A DNA stretch of 59,227 nucleotides, taken from assembly GCA_021325365.1 (NCBI GenBank), contig JAJPHF010000031.1:1-59227 (forward strand), in the 5' to 3' direction. The translations under genes were made by a program, and so were the position numbers. Source of the DNA: Pseudomonadota bacterium (lineage in GTDB: Bacteria; Chloroflexota; UBA6077; JAJPHF01). A model generated the notes under the pieces. The model ran no database searches and had not been told where the DNA came from. It saw only the letters and a list, made by a program, of their open reading frames with translations. How positions within the stretch are numbered: position 1 is the first letter of the stretch; the number at the start of each line of letters is the position of its first letter. Positions 42,417 to 50,380 of the stretch are shown here, piece by piece.

Positions 42417-43258
42417 GCACGTACCCCGCACCCGCTCAGCGCTCAGCACTCAGCACCCAGCACGCTGTAGAGCTGTCCGTCGTCATCCCGGCGTACAACG
42501 AGGCCGCCGTCATCGGCGACACGGTGGCCCGCGTGGCCGCGTACCTGGAGGCCAGCGGCAACCACGAGCTGATCGTCGTCGACGACGGCAGCCGCGACGC
42601 CACGGCGAGCACCGTCCAGGCGTTCGCCGCCGAGCATCCGTGCGTCCGCCTGGTGAGCAATCCCGGCAACCGCGGCAAGGGCTACGCCATCCGCAACGGC
42701 GTGCTCCACGCCCGCGGCGAATACGTGCTCTACACCGATGCCGATCTCGTCTATCCCATCGAGGGCGCGGCGCCCTTCCTCGCGGCCCTCCGCGCGGGCG
42801 CCGACGTGGCAATCGGCTCGCGCAGCCACGCCGGCACCCTCTTCGCCCTGCACCCGCGCCACTTCTCCTACATCTACCAGCGCTACCTCGTCGGCCGCGC
42901 CTACATCGCCGTCGTGAACTGGCTGCTGCACCTTGGCGTCACCGACACCCAGTGCGGCTTCAAGGCCTTCCGCGGCGCCGTGGCGCGCGACGTCTTCGCC
43001 CGCCTCTGCCTCGACGACTTCGCCTTCGACGTGGAGGCCCTCTACGTGGCGCGGGCGCGTGGCTATCGCCTGGTCGAGCTGCCCGTCTACTTCCTCTATC
43101 TGGGCGAGCAGAGCAGCGTCGAGCTAGTGCAGGACTCCTTCCGCATGCTGCGCGACCTCTGGCGTATCCGCGCGCACGGCCGCGCTGGCCTGTACACGCG
43201 CGACGAGGTGCCAGCCGAGGCGCTCGAGGCGCTCCCGCCGCTGGAAGTTGAGCCCTGA
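42413..43258 (+). CDS. GT2 glycosyltransferase (dolichyl-phosphate-glucose/mannose synthase-like)
   Basis: A 281-residue family 2 enzyme that transfers a sugar from a nucleotide donor, probably to polyprenyl phosphate. LSVVIPAYNEAAVIGDTVARV, LIVVDDGSRDATAST, the NPGNRGKGYAIRNGVLHARGEYVLYTDADL stretch (DxD = DAD), and DTQCGFKAF are typical of the ALG5/DPM1 branch. The N-terminus (APAQRSALSTQHA) is encoded by a CTCAGCA-type repeat at 42435-42462. The ATG overlaps the methyltransferase stop. No membrane helix is obvious. It could charge the carrier used by GT39-like enzymes such as the one at 11791. Confidence 0.9.
   Translation: MSTYPAPAQRSALSTQHAVELSVVIPAYNEAAVIGDTVARVAAYLEASGNHELIVVDDGSRDATASTVQAFAAEHPCVRLVSNPGNRGKGYAIRNGVLHARGEYVLYTDADLVYPIEGAAPFLAALRAGADVAIGSRSHAGTLFALHPRHFSYIYQRYLVGRAYIAVVNWLLHLGVTDTQCGFKAFRGAVARDVFARLCLDDFAFDVEALYVARARGYRLVELPVYFLYLGEQSSVELVQDSFRMLRDLWRIRAHGRAGLYTRDEVPAEALEALPPLEVEP
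42435..42462 (+). repeat. CTCAGCR tandem repeat at the start of the GT2 gene
   Basis: Four 7-base units (CTCAGCG, CTCAGCA, CTCAGCA, CCCAGCA), translated as RSALSTQHA in the same reading frame as the copy in the second M24 gene. Located 22 bases after the start codon. Confidence 0.85.
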
Positions 43259-43279
43259 ACGCCGGGCGGGAGCCGGCCG

Positions 43280-44353
43280 CTACTTGCGGGCCTCGAAGAT
43301 TCGGTTGAACGGCGTCTCGGTCGCGCGGCGGAAGCGGGTAAAGCCGGCCCGGGCGAACACGTCGCGCAACGCCTCGTCCGTCGCGATGGTGCCGAGCGCG
43401 GTGCTCGTGCTGCCGGTGGCCACGGCGTTCGGCGTGCAGCACAGGACGGATGCGCCCGCGAAGACGCGCCCGACCGGGTTGAAGTTCTCCTCGACTCGCG
43501 CCCCCGCCATCGGCTCGACCAGCAGCACCGTGCCGTCTGGCGCCAGCGTCTCGTAGGCGTGGCGCGCGGCGCCCAGGGGGTCGCCCATGTCGTGCAGGCA
43601 GTCGAAGTACGCGACCAGATCGTACGCGCTGCCCGGATAGTCCTGGGCGCTGGCCACCTCGAAGCGCGTATAGCCCTCCACGCCGGCCGCGGCCGCCGCC
43701 GCCCGCGCCCGCGCGATCGACGGCGCATGCGAGTCGAAGCCCACGAACCGCGACCGCGGGAAGGCCTCCGCGAGAATGATCGTCGACGCGCCGTGGCCGC
43801 AGCCCACGTCGGCCACCGTCGCGCCCGCCTCGAGCTTGCCGACGACGCCGTCAAGCGCCGGCAGCCAGGCCGCCACCAGGTTCGCCGCGTAGCCCGGGCG
43901 GAAAAACCGTTCCGTGCCCTCGAACAGCTCCGCGTCGTGCTCGCCCCAGGTCATCCCCGCCCCCGTGCGGAAGGCTTCGAGGATGCGCGGCGTCGCCCGC
44001 GACATCGCGACAAAGAGCTGGAACGCGCCCGCCAGGAAAAACGGGCTCTCGCCATCGGTCAGCGCCAGCGCCTGCTCGGGCGGCAGGCTGTACCGGCCGC
44101 TGGCGGTGTCGTAGCCCAGGTAGCCGCCCGCCGCCTGGTTTATCAACCACTCGCGCACGTACCGCTCCGTCGTGCCGGTCCGCGCTGCCAGCTCCGCTGA
44201 GGTGAGCGGGCCGGCCTCGGCCAGCGCCCGGTACAGCCCCAGCTTGTCCCCGATCACCACCAGCGAGGCCGACACCAGGCCTCCCAGGTCGCCCAGCGCC
44301 TGCCCCATAAACGCCTGCAGCTTTGCCGAGTCGACGGGCTCGCTGACTGCCAT
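43280..44353 (-). CDS. SAM-dependent methyltransferase with winged-helix N-domain
   Basis: A 357-residue protein. Residues 1-110 form a dimerisation/winged-helix module as in O-methyltransferases (LGLYRALAEAGPLTSAELAARTGTTERYVREWL), followed by a Rossmann domain with ATVADVGCGHGASTIILAEAF (about 170-190), VGFDSHAPSI, and DLVAYFDCLHDMGDP. The C-terminal segment FTRFRRATETPFNRIFEARK matches Rv2258c-like methyltransferases. The ATG at 44353 follows GCGGAGG, while the upstream in-frame ATG at 44479 lacks a site. Convergent with the GT2 gene (21 bases apart). Small-molecule acceptor unknown. Confidence 0.87.
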   Translation of the reverse strand: MAVSEPVDSAKLQAFMGQALGDLGGLVSASLVVIGDKLGLYRALAEAGPLTSAELAARTGTTERYVREWLINQAAGGYLGYDTASGRYSLPPEQALALTDGESPFFLAGAFQLFVAMSRATPRILEAFRTGAGMTWGEHDAELFEGTERFFRPGYAANLVAAWLPALDGVVGKLEAGATVADVGCGHGASTIILAEAFPRSRFVGFDSHAPSIARARAAAAAAGVEGYTRFEVASAQDYPGSAYDLVAYFDCLHDMGDPLGAARHAYETLAPDGTVLLVEPMAGARVEENFNPVGRVFAGASVLCCTPNAVATGSTSTALGTIATDEALRDVFARAGFTRFRRATETPFNRIFEARK

Positions 44354-44597
44354 TGCTGCCTCCGCTCTGACCGGCGGGTGCATCGAGCCCGCGCACGCCG
44401 GCCGGCTCTCTCCGCTCCGCGAACCAGCCTCGCTACCCGTTGCCGTGATGATGCGTCGATCATACGCCGAAAACGGCATCTTTGTATAGAGGTATGTTCA
44501 CGCTGGCGGCGAGCACGAGCATTGACAGCAAATCCCTACTCGGCCATACTCAGCGCCACAGCCGGCCGGTACCCGGCGAACAGAGGGAGGGGAGACC

Positions 44598-45725
44598 ATG
44601 AGTGCACAGCAAGGACAGGTACGAGCGAACGGGAGCATCGCGCGGCGGGGCGCACTGGCGAGCATAGCAGCCTTGGCGGCCGGGGTGCTGGCCAAGGCGA
44701 GCGACCAGATAGCGGAGGCGACCGACAACACCGCCTTGATCGTGGGGCAGGTGAATACCGAGACGGGGCAAACCGAACTCGACCGCAGCAACGCGAACGT
44801 GTTCCTCACGGGGCTGGTCGTGAGGAATAACAACGGCTTCGCGATACAGGGGTTATCGGCGACCGGCCCTGCCGTTCAGGGCGACGGGTTCGGCGGACCC
44901 GGGCCGGGCATCCGCGGGCTCAGTGGCGATGTCAACCCTACCTGGGGCGTCGCGGGATACGCGGGCAACTACTCCACGAGTACCCCCACGGTTACGGCCG
45001 GCGTCGTCGGGAACTCCGACAACCAGGTGGGCGTCTATGGCCTCTCAGTTAGCAACACAGGGGTGTTGGGCCAGACGAACACCGGGGTGGGTGTGCAAGG
45101 GACCTCGAACGGCAACGTCGGCGTGCTGGGCGTGTCGAATGCGAGCGTGGGCGTTTACGCGAATTCGCTCAATCAGTATGGGCTCTATGCGACCTCCCCG
45201 AACAACTACGCGGCCATCGGCACCTCGAACAGCGGCACCGGCGTCTACGGCACGTCCAACGGCAACGTCGGCGTCCTGGGCACCTCCAACAGCAGCATCG
45301 GCGGCTTCTTCTCGTCGAGCACGAGCACTGGCCTCTACGCGACCGGGCCGAGTTCGGCCTTCGCCGCGCGCTTCGATGGGCCAGTCCAGGTCAACGGGGC
45401 GTTCACCGTCCTCGGCGGGCCGAAGTCGGCGGCCGTGCCGCACCCGGACGGCACCTACCGGCGCCTGTATTGCGTCGAGAGCCCGGAGTCGTGGTTCGAG
45501 GACATCGGGCACGGCCAGCTGACAGGCGGCCGGGCCAGCGTGGCGCTCGACCGCGACTTCGCCGCACTGGTCCACAGCGGCGACTACGAGGTCTTCCTCA
45601 CGCCCAAGGGCGACTCGCGCGGCCTGTACGTCACGGGCCACACGGCGGCCGGCTTTGAGGTGCGCGAGCAACAGGGCGGCACGAGCAGCATTGCGTTTGG
45701 TTACCGCGTGGTCGCCAGGCGGTAG
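44598..45725 (+). CDS. GVxG-repeat surface protein with conserved C-terminal domain
   Basis: A 375-residue protein. The N-terminus SIARRGALASIAALAAGVLAKA looks like a Tat-type or weak signal sequence. Residues 90-280 consist of short Gly/Val/Asn/Ser repeats (GVAGYAG, GVYGLS, GVLGQTNTGVGVQGTSN, GVYGTSNGNVGVLGTSN) about 9-10 residues long, expected to form a beta-solenoid. The last 100 residues (RLYCVESPESWFEDIGHG to FGYRVVARR) form a separate domain that I recognise from similar repeat proteins in environmental bacteria. Function unknown; a surface or fibre role is inferred. The ATG follows GGGAGGGGAGA. It is less GC-rich than its neighbours in the repeat zone. Confidence 0.75.
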   Translation: MSAQQGQVRANGSIARRGALASIAALAAGVLAKASDQIAEATDNTALIVGQVNTETGQTELDRSNANVFLTGLVVRNNNGFAIQGLSATGPAVQGDGFGGPGPGIRGLSGDVNPTWGVAGYAGNYSTSTPTVTAGVVGNSDNQVGVYGLSVSNTGVLGQTNTGVGVQGTSNGNVGVLGVSNASVGVYANSLNQYGLYATSPNNYAAIGTSNSGTGVYGTSNGNVGVLGTSNSSIGGFFSSSTSTGLYATGPSSAFAARFDGPVQVNGAFTVLGGPKSAAVPHPDGTYRRLYCVESPESWFEDIGHGQLTGGRASVALDRDFAALVHSGDYEVFLTPKGDSRGLYVTGHTAAGFEVREQQGGTSSIAFGYRVVARR

Positions 45726-45748
45726 GACATCGCCGGCCCCCGCCTAGA

Positions 45749-45779
45749 GCGTGTGGACCTCCCGGCAGTCCCCACACGC
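45749..45779 (+). terminator. Possible terminator after the GVxG-repeat gene
   Basis: GCGTGTGGAC and GTCCCCACACGC can pair with one bulge, 24 bases after the stop. There is no U-tract. Confidence 0.35.
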
Positions 45780-45929
45780 CCCACGGCTCCGCCGCCCCCG
45801 GCCAGCCTCCCGACCGCACCAGCGTTGCGCGACTCACGTGCGGCGCCGCCGAGCGACCGGGACCCCCGCGGTGAGGTGACCCGGTAGCCGTAGCGATTGC
45901 CGTCCATGTTTGTAGCGGGGTGTTGGTAA

Positions 45930-46171
45930 ATGGCCGCGCGGAAACGGCATTCGGTGAAGCGCCACCAGCAACGTCTGAAGTGGCCGCCCTATATGGCAAG
46001 GGCCACACCGAGGCCGAGATCGCCCGGCGCGTGGGCGTGTCCCAACAGCAGGTCTCGTACGACCTCAAGGTCCTGGTCGGGCAGTGGCACCAGGAAGCGA
46101 GCACCCTGCTGGACGAGGCCTGCGCCCGTGAGTCGGCGAAGATCAATCCGGTCGAGCGCGCCGCGCGTTGA
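45930..46171 (+). pseudogene. Frameshifted phage-type helix-turn-helix protein remnant
   Basis: From ATG 45930 the frame reads MAARKRHSVKRHQQRL and then turns to nonsense. The next frame, from about 45980, continues EVAALYGKGHTEAEIARRVGVSQQQVSYDLKVLVGQW and ends at 46171. Joined, these form the start of a known kind of small phage/element helix-turn-helix protein (terminase-small-subunit-like). One missing base near 45977-45981 would explain the break. The C-terminus (KINPVERAAR) also stops short. A GTG at 45920 would allow the second frame to be translated alone, but without the basic N-terminus. Probably a decayed mobile-element gene. Confidence 0.55.
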
Positions 46172-46233
46172 CGCGCCGGCCGTCGCGCCCTATCATGGCT
46201 GCGGCGGGGCCTCAGTCCCCCGCGGGAGGCGCA

Positions 46234-47229
46234 ATGGCCAAGCTACCGCTCAGCCTCATCATGTCGCCCAACGACCGCTCGTCGCCGCTACTCGACGGCA
46301 CCGTCCAGCCCGAGGGCATCGAGCTGACCACGACCACGTCCACGCCCGGCGAGATCTTCTGGCGGCAGCTGCACTCCGCCGAGTTCGACGTGTCGGAGAT
46401 GTCGCTGTCGTCGCTCTACATCGTCACGGCGCAGGGCAACTCCCCCTGGGTCGCCATCCCCGTGTTCCCCATTCGCCGCTTCTTCCACACCGAGATCTTC
46501 GTCGGCGCCGACTCCGGAATCGAGCGACCCGAGGATCTGAAGGGCAAGCGCGTGGGCGTACCCGAGTACCAGCAGACGGCCGCGCTGTGGACGCGCGGCG
46601 CGCTCCAGCACGAGTTCGGCGTGCGGCCCGAGGACATGCACTGGTACATGGAGCGGACGCCCGAGACGAGCCACGGCGGCGCCACGGGCTTTCGTCCGCC
46701 CCCGGGCGTGGACTTCCAGTATATTCCGCCCGACAAGAACATCGGCCAGATGATCGTGGACGGCGAGCTAGACGCGACCGCGTTCTACGCCGGGCACGCC
46801 AACCTGGTGGACCGCAGCACGATCGATCTGGCGCGGCATCCGAAGGCGCGTCGTCTCTTCCCGAATCCCGCGGCCGAGGCGGTGCGCTACTTCGAGAAGA
46901 CCGGCTTGCAGCCCATCAACCATACGGTCGTCATCCGCCGCGAGATCGCCGAGCGCCACCCCTGGGTGCCGATGAACCTCTACCAGGCGTTCTTCGCGGC
47001 CAAGGAGGCCGTCCGCGCCCGCGCCGAGGCGCTCGCCGCTCCCTACTTCCGCTGTGGCTACTTGCCGCCCGAAGCGCGCCGGGCGTTCGCCCAGGACCCG
47101 TACCCCTACGGGATCCAGGCGAACCGGAAGGTGCTGGACACCGTCGCCGAGTATTCGCACGAGCAAGGGCTGACGCCCCGGCGCGTGGCGATCGAGGAAG
47201 TGTTTGCGCCGAGCACGCTTGCGGTTTAA
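46234..47229 (+). CDS. Periplasmic-binding-fold protein (4,5-dihydroxyphthalate decarboxylase-like)
   Basis: A 331-residue protein of the family annotated as 4,5-dihydroxyphthalate decarboxylase or ABC binding protein. LPLSLIMSPNDRSSPLLDGTVQPEGIELT at the start, FDVSEMSLSSLYIVTAQGNSPWVAIPVFPIRRFFHTEIFV, then LKGKRVGVPEYQQTAALWTRG and a second lobe with INHTVVIRREIAERHPWV. There is no signal peptide, so a cytoplasmic enzyme is more likely than an importer subunit, but the reaction is uncertain. The ATG at 46234 follows GGGAGGC. It converges with the histidine-kinase gene so tightly that both stop codons share the palindrome TTAA (47226-47229). Confidence 0.8.
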   Translation: MAKLPLSLIMSPNDRSSPLLDGTVQPEGIELTTTTSTPGEIFWRQLHSAEFDVSEMSLSSLYIVTAQGNSPWVAIPVFPIRRFFHTEIFVGADSGIERPEDLKGKRVGVPEYQQTAALWTRGALQHEFGVRPEDMHWYMERTPETSHGGATGFRPPPGVDFQYIPPDKNIGQMIVDGELDATAFYAGHANLVDRSTIDLARHPKARRLFPNPAAEAVRYFEKTGLQPINHTVVIRREIAERHPWVPMNLYQAFFAAKEAVRARAEALAAPYFRCGYLPPEARRAFAQDPYPYGIQANRKVLDTVAEYSHEQGLTPRRVAIEEVFAPSTLAV

Positions 47230-49670
47230 TCAGCCAGCTGGCCGCGCGAGCCCGCCGCGGGTGAGTCCGCCCGCGGCGGCACGCGCTCGCTGGGCGCGTC
47301 GTCGCGCCAACCGTGCGCCAGGAGCGGCAGTCGCACCGTGAACGTCGCGCCCTGCCCCTCTTGGCTTTCCACGCCGACCGTGCCGCCGTGCTGCTCGACG
47401 ATCTGGCACACGCCGGCCAGGCCGATCCCCGCCCCGCGAATCTGGCCGGTCACGTTGCCGCCCCGGTGAAATCGCTCGAACACGTGAGGCACGTCGGCGG
47501 CCGGAATGCCCATTCCCTGGTCCTGTACCTGGAGCACGGCCCAAGCGCCCATCGCGTCCTGCTCGCGCGCCAGCCGCAGCGTAATCGTGCCGCCGGCGGG
47601 GCTGTACTTGACCGCGTTGGACAGTAGGTTGCCGAGTACGCGGTCCAGCCGCCCGGCGTCCCAGAGCCCCACCAGCGATGTCGCCTGCGGCTCCACGCGC
47701 AGCTCGTGGCGCGGCGCGGTCGGTTGTTGCTCGGCGACCGCCTGTTGGGTCAGCGCCACCAGGTCGGTCGGCCGCCGCCGCAGTTCGAGCGGCCGCCCGG
47801 CCTGCAAGTGCGCCACGTCCAGCAGCTCGTCGATCAGACCCGACATCTTCGTCGCCGCGCGGTCGATCTTCGCCAGCCCGGCCGCGACCTGCCGGCTGGT
47901 CGACGCGCTGTCGTCCGCCACCAGCGCCTCCAGGATCTGAGCGTAGCCCTTCATGGATACCAGCGGGTTCTTCAGGTCATGGGACGCGCTGGACAAGAAC
48001 TCGTCGCGCACCCGGATGGCCGCGTTCGCCTCCTGATACAGCCGCGCGTTGTCCACCGCTACCGCCGCGCGCCGCGCCAGCTCCTCCGCTAGCGCCAGGT
48101 CCTCTGGTCCGTAGTGTCGCCCCGCGTAGGTGGCGATGCAGGTGATGGCGCCCAGGATTCTCCCGCGCGCCACCAGCGGCACGTTCATCGACGCCCGCGC
48201 ACCAAGCTGACGGAGCACCTCCAGGTGCTCGGCATCACGCGCCAGCGCCGCCAGCCGCTCAGGCGTCACGGTCGGCGTCAGCTCCGGCTCGCCCGTGCGC
48301 AGCGTTCGCGCCACTCCTAGCGGCGCTGCCGGGTCCGGCGCGAATCGCTCCTGCAGCGTCCGCGCCAGTGCTTGCTTCCGCGCGTCCCGATGGGCCACGG
48401 CCACGCGGCGAATCGTGCCGTCGGCCGCCAGCGCGTCCACGATGCAGACGTCGGCCAGCGTAGGCACGGCAAGTCGCGCCAGGCTCGTCAAGGTTGCCTC
48501 GTATTCCAGCGTGCCCGCGAGCCGCTCCCCAGCGTCGTCCAGGAAGCGCTGAGTCTCTTCGGTTCGCTTCCGCCACGTCACGTCGTGACACGCCACCACC
48601 CCGGCCACGATGCGACCTTCGCGGTCGCGAATCGGGGCCGCGCTCACTTGCAGGATGGCGCGGCTCCCGTCCGGCTTCAGCGCTTCGACCTCCTCGGCCT
48701 CGACCACCTCGCCCGCGCGCATCGCCCGCGCCAGCGGCAGCTCGTCAGGCGGGTACGGCTGTCCGCCAGGCCGGCAGAGCATTTGCTGCGCGTAGCCTTG
48801 CACGTCCCCGGCCGGCAGTAGCCCGTGGCCGAATAGCTGATCGTGCCGCTCATTGCCGAGAATAAGCTGCCCCGACCCTGCTTCGGCGATCGCCACGCCG
48901 GCTGGAAGCCGCTCCAGCACCGCGCGCCACATCTGCTCGCGCCGCTCCACCGCCTCCTGGCTGCGCGCCATCAGGAACGCGACCGCGATGCCGATCATCG
49001 CAAAGAACAGCAAGTAGAAGCCCGCATCCGTGAAGTGCCGCGCGTCCGGGGGCAGCGCGCCCGCGTCAATCAACAGCACCCGGCCGAGCAGGACGAAGCC
49101 GGCGCCCACCAGCGCGATGAACAGGGCGCCGCGCCGCCCGTGCGTGGCCGCGGCCGCGACAACGACCAGCACATAGACGGCGTCGTAGTAGGCGTTGCCC
49201 AGGAAACTGTGATACGCCTCCAGTACCAGCAGAACCAGCAGGCAGTCGAGCGCCCGCAGTGCCAGCTGGTGCCGCACCAGTGCCTGGGGCCAACGGCGCA
49301 TCAGCGCGTAGGTCAGCCCGGCGGAGCCCAGCGCCGCGAGCGCGATCAGCGCCGCGTACGGAGCGGCCCGCCAGCCGAAGGCGAGCAGGGGCAGCACGGC
49401 TACCGCGACGAACGTGAGGCGCAGCGCGGTCACCAGCCGCTCAAGCTCGAGTCGATCGCGCGCCTGCGAGCTTCCGGCGGCGGACGCGGGCTCGGCCGGC
49501 CCGGCGCCGAGACAGCGCCCGAGCGCCCCGCCCACCCAGCGGCCCGCGAGCCGCCAGCGACCCAGCCGTCCCCCGCCGATCGCGCCGTCCGTAGCGGTCT
49601 CGCGCACGGTAAACAAGTCGCCCGCGTTCGGCGCCAAGAATGGCTCATCCATGCGGTTGCTCTGACCCAT
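47226..49670 (-). CDS. Membrane sensor histidine kinase with PAS and GAF domains
   Basis: An 814-residue sensor kinase. Residues about 75-235 hold five to six membrane helices. A PAS domain follows (AVLERLPAGVAIAEAGSGQLILGNERH, about 250-370), then a GAF domain (TLTSLARLAVPTLADVCIVDAL, about 390-545), a dimerisation domain with the phospho-acceptor His in SSASHDLKNPLVSMKGYAQIL (about 560) and an ATPase domain with the N-box NLLSNAVKYSPAGG, GMGIPAADVPHVFERF and GAGIGLAGVCQIVEQHGG. A leading 70-residue cytoplasmic part has no known fold. No response regulator is adjacent, so it is an orphan here. Signal unknown. Confidence 0.93.
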   Translation of the reverse strand: MGQSNRMDEPFLAPNAGDLFTVRETATDGAIGGGRLGRWRLAGRWVGGALGRCLGAGPAEPASAAGSSQARDRLELERLVTALRLTFVAVAVLPLLAFGWRAAPYAALIALAALGSAGLTYALMRRWPQALVRHQLALRALDCLLVLLVLEAYHSFLGNAYYDAVYVLVVVAAAATHGRRGALFIALVGAGFVLLGRVLLIDAGALPPDARHFTDAGFYLLFFAMIGIAVAFLMARSQEAVERREQMWRAVLERLPAGVAIAEAGSGQLILGNERHDQLFGHGLLPAGDVQGYAQQMLCRPGGQPYPPDELPLARAMRAGEVVEAEEVEALKPDGSRAILQVSAAPIRDREGRIVAGVVACHDVTWRKRTEETQRFLDDAGERLAGTLEYEATLTSLARLAVPTLADVCIVDALAADGTIRRVAVAHRDARKQALARTLQERFAPDPAAPLGVARTLRTGEPELTPTVTPERLAALARDAEHLEVLRQLGARASMNVPLVARGRILGAITCIATYAGRHYGPEDLALAEELARRAAVAVDNARLYQEANAAIRVRDEFLSSASHDLKNPLVSMKGYAQILEALVADDSASTSRQVAAGLAKIDRAATKMSGLIDELLDVAHLQAGRPLELRRRPTDLVALTQQAVAEQQPTAPRHELRVEPQATSLVGLWDAGRLDRVLGNLLSNAVKYSPAGGTITLRLAREQDAMGAWAVLQVQDQGMGIPAADVPHVFERFHRGGNVTGQIRGAGIGLAGVCQIVEQHGGTVGVESQEGQGATFTVRLPLLAHGWRDDAPSERVPPRADSPAAGSRGQLAD

Positions 49671-49840
49671 CGCGGACGCCTTTGGCCGTACTGCGCGCTG
49701 GCATACAAATGCTAAACCCGTCAGGACGTGCCCGTCCGTCTCAAACGTCGAGTCCCGCGCGGGTTCACCCGACCTTTACCTCGTTAACGTCATTGTACTG
49801 ACACGCTGTCGTGGTTTTCCTAAACTGCCGGCCCAGGTTG

Positions 49841-49873
49841 GTGTGTAGGTTTGACTTCGCCAAACTTACACAC
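49841..49873. repeat. AT-rich inverted repeat / hairpin
   Basis: GTGTGTAGGTTTG (49841-49853) and CAAACTTACACAC (49861-49873) pair over 13 positions with one G-T wobble around ACTTCGC. It is unusually AT-rich for this window and lies about 170 bases upstream of the histidine-kinase start. It may be a regulator-binding site or the trace of a mobile element. Confidence 0.6.
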
Positions 49874-49990
49874 TATCCCTGGCCGAGTGCTTAGCCGTGC
49901 AGCCCCGCGGAGAACAACCAGTTGAGGTAGAACAAGGCCTCGCTCCCTCCCGCCGGTGCGCGTGCTAACACCGGCCCATCAAGCGAGCAC

Positions 49991-50220
49991 GTCGTAGGGC
50001 ACACGCTCGTGCCCTTCGGCCCGGCGGGTCTGCTCCTCCCGGCGCCGATCCGCCGAACCGCGCGTGGGGCACGGGCTCATCCGCTGCCGCCCGGCGCTCC
50101 GTGTCAGATCTGGTCGCAGGGCCGGGGCTCGCCCCCTGCCGCCCCGCGCTCCTCGCCGCCCGGCGCTCGGCCTCGGCTCTCGCCTGGTCGTAGAGCCGGG
50201 ACTCGTCCCCTGCCGCCCGG
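49991..50220. repeat. Cluster of four GTAGGGC-type repeat units
   Basis: Units at about 49991-50024, 50064-50094, 50112-50146 and 50186-50220 follow the pattern GTCGTAGGGC-ngGGCTCGT-CCCCTGCCGCCCGG. In the clearer units the halves are inverted (GGGG...CCCC around CTCGT). Further copies are at 40615 and 51907. Confidence 0.65.
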
Positions 50221-50380
50221 CCGACGCCGCACGGCTCCATCAGCCAGCAAACCGTGATCGGGCCGCCAGGCCGCGCGGTGAGCAGCTGGCCGCTCCTAGG
50301 CAGTTTTCGTGCCCGCCCGCAACCCGCGTTACTGCCAACGAGTCGCGGTCAGGGACGGGACGCGCAGCAGACGCGCGCCT

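Larger units (their letters stand above)
49671..50380. other. Long gene-free spacer with hairpin and repeats
   Basis: 710 bases. The first 250 are AT-richer and contain the hairpin at 49841-49873. The rest (49991-50220) is filled with degenerate repeat units. Reading frames here are low-complexity translations of the repeats, not genes. The recF stop lies at the right end. Confidence 0.6.

Noticed and set aside
45920..46171. Intact 83-residue helix-turn-helix gene from GTG 45920
   Set aside because: Possible, but its first 20 residues do not match the family, whereas the ATG 45930 frame does; a one-base frameshift explains both.
49991..50220. CRISPR array or coding region
   Set aside because: Repeat units are degenerate and unequally spaced; the reading frames across them are translations of repeats.
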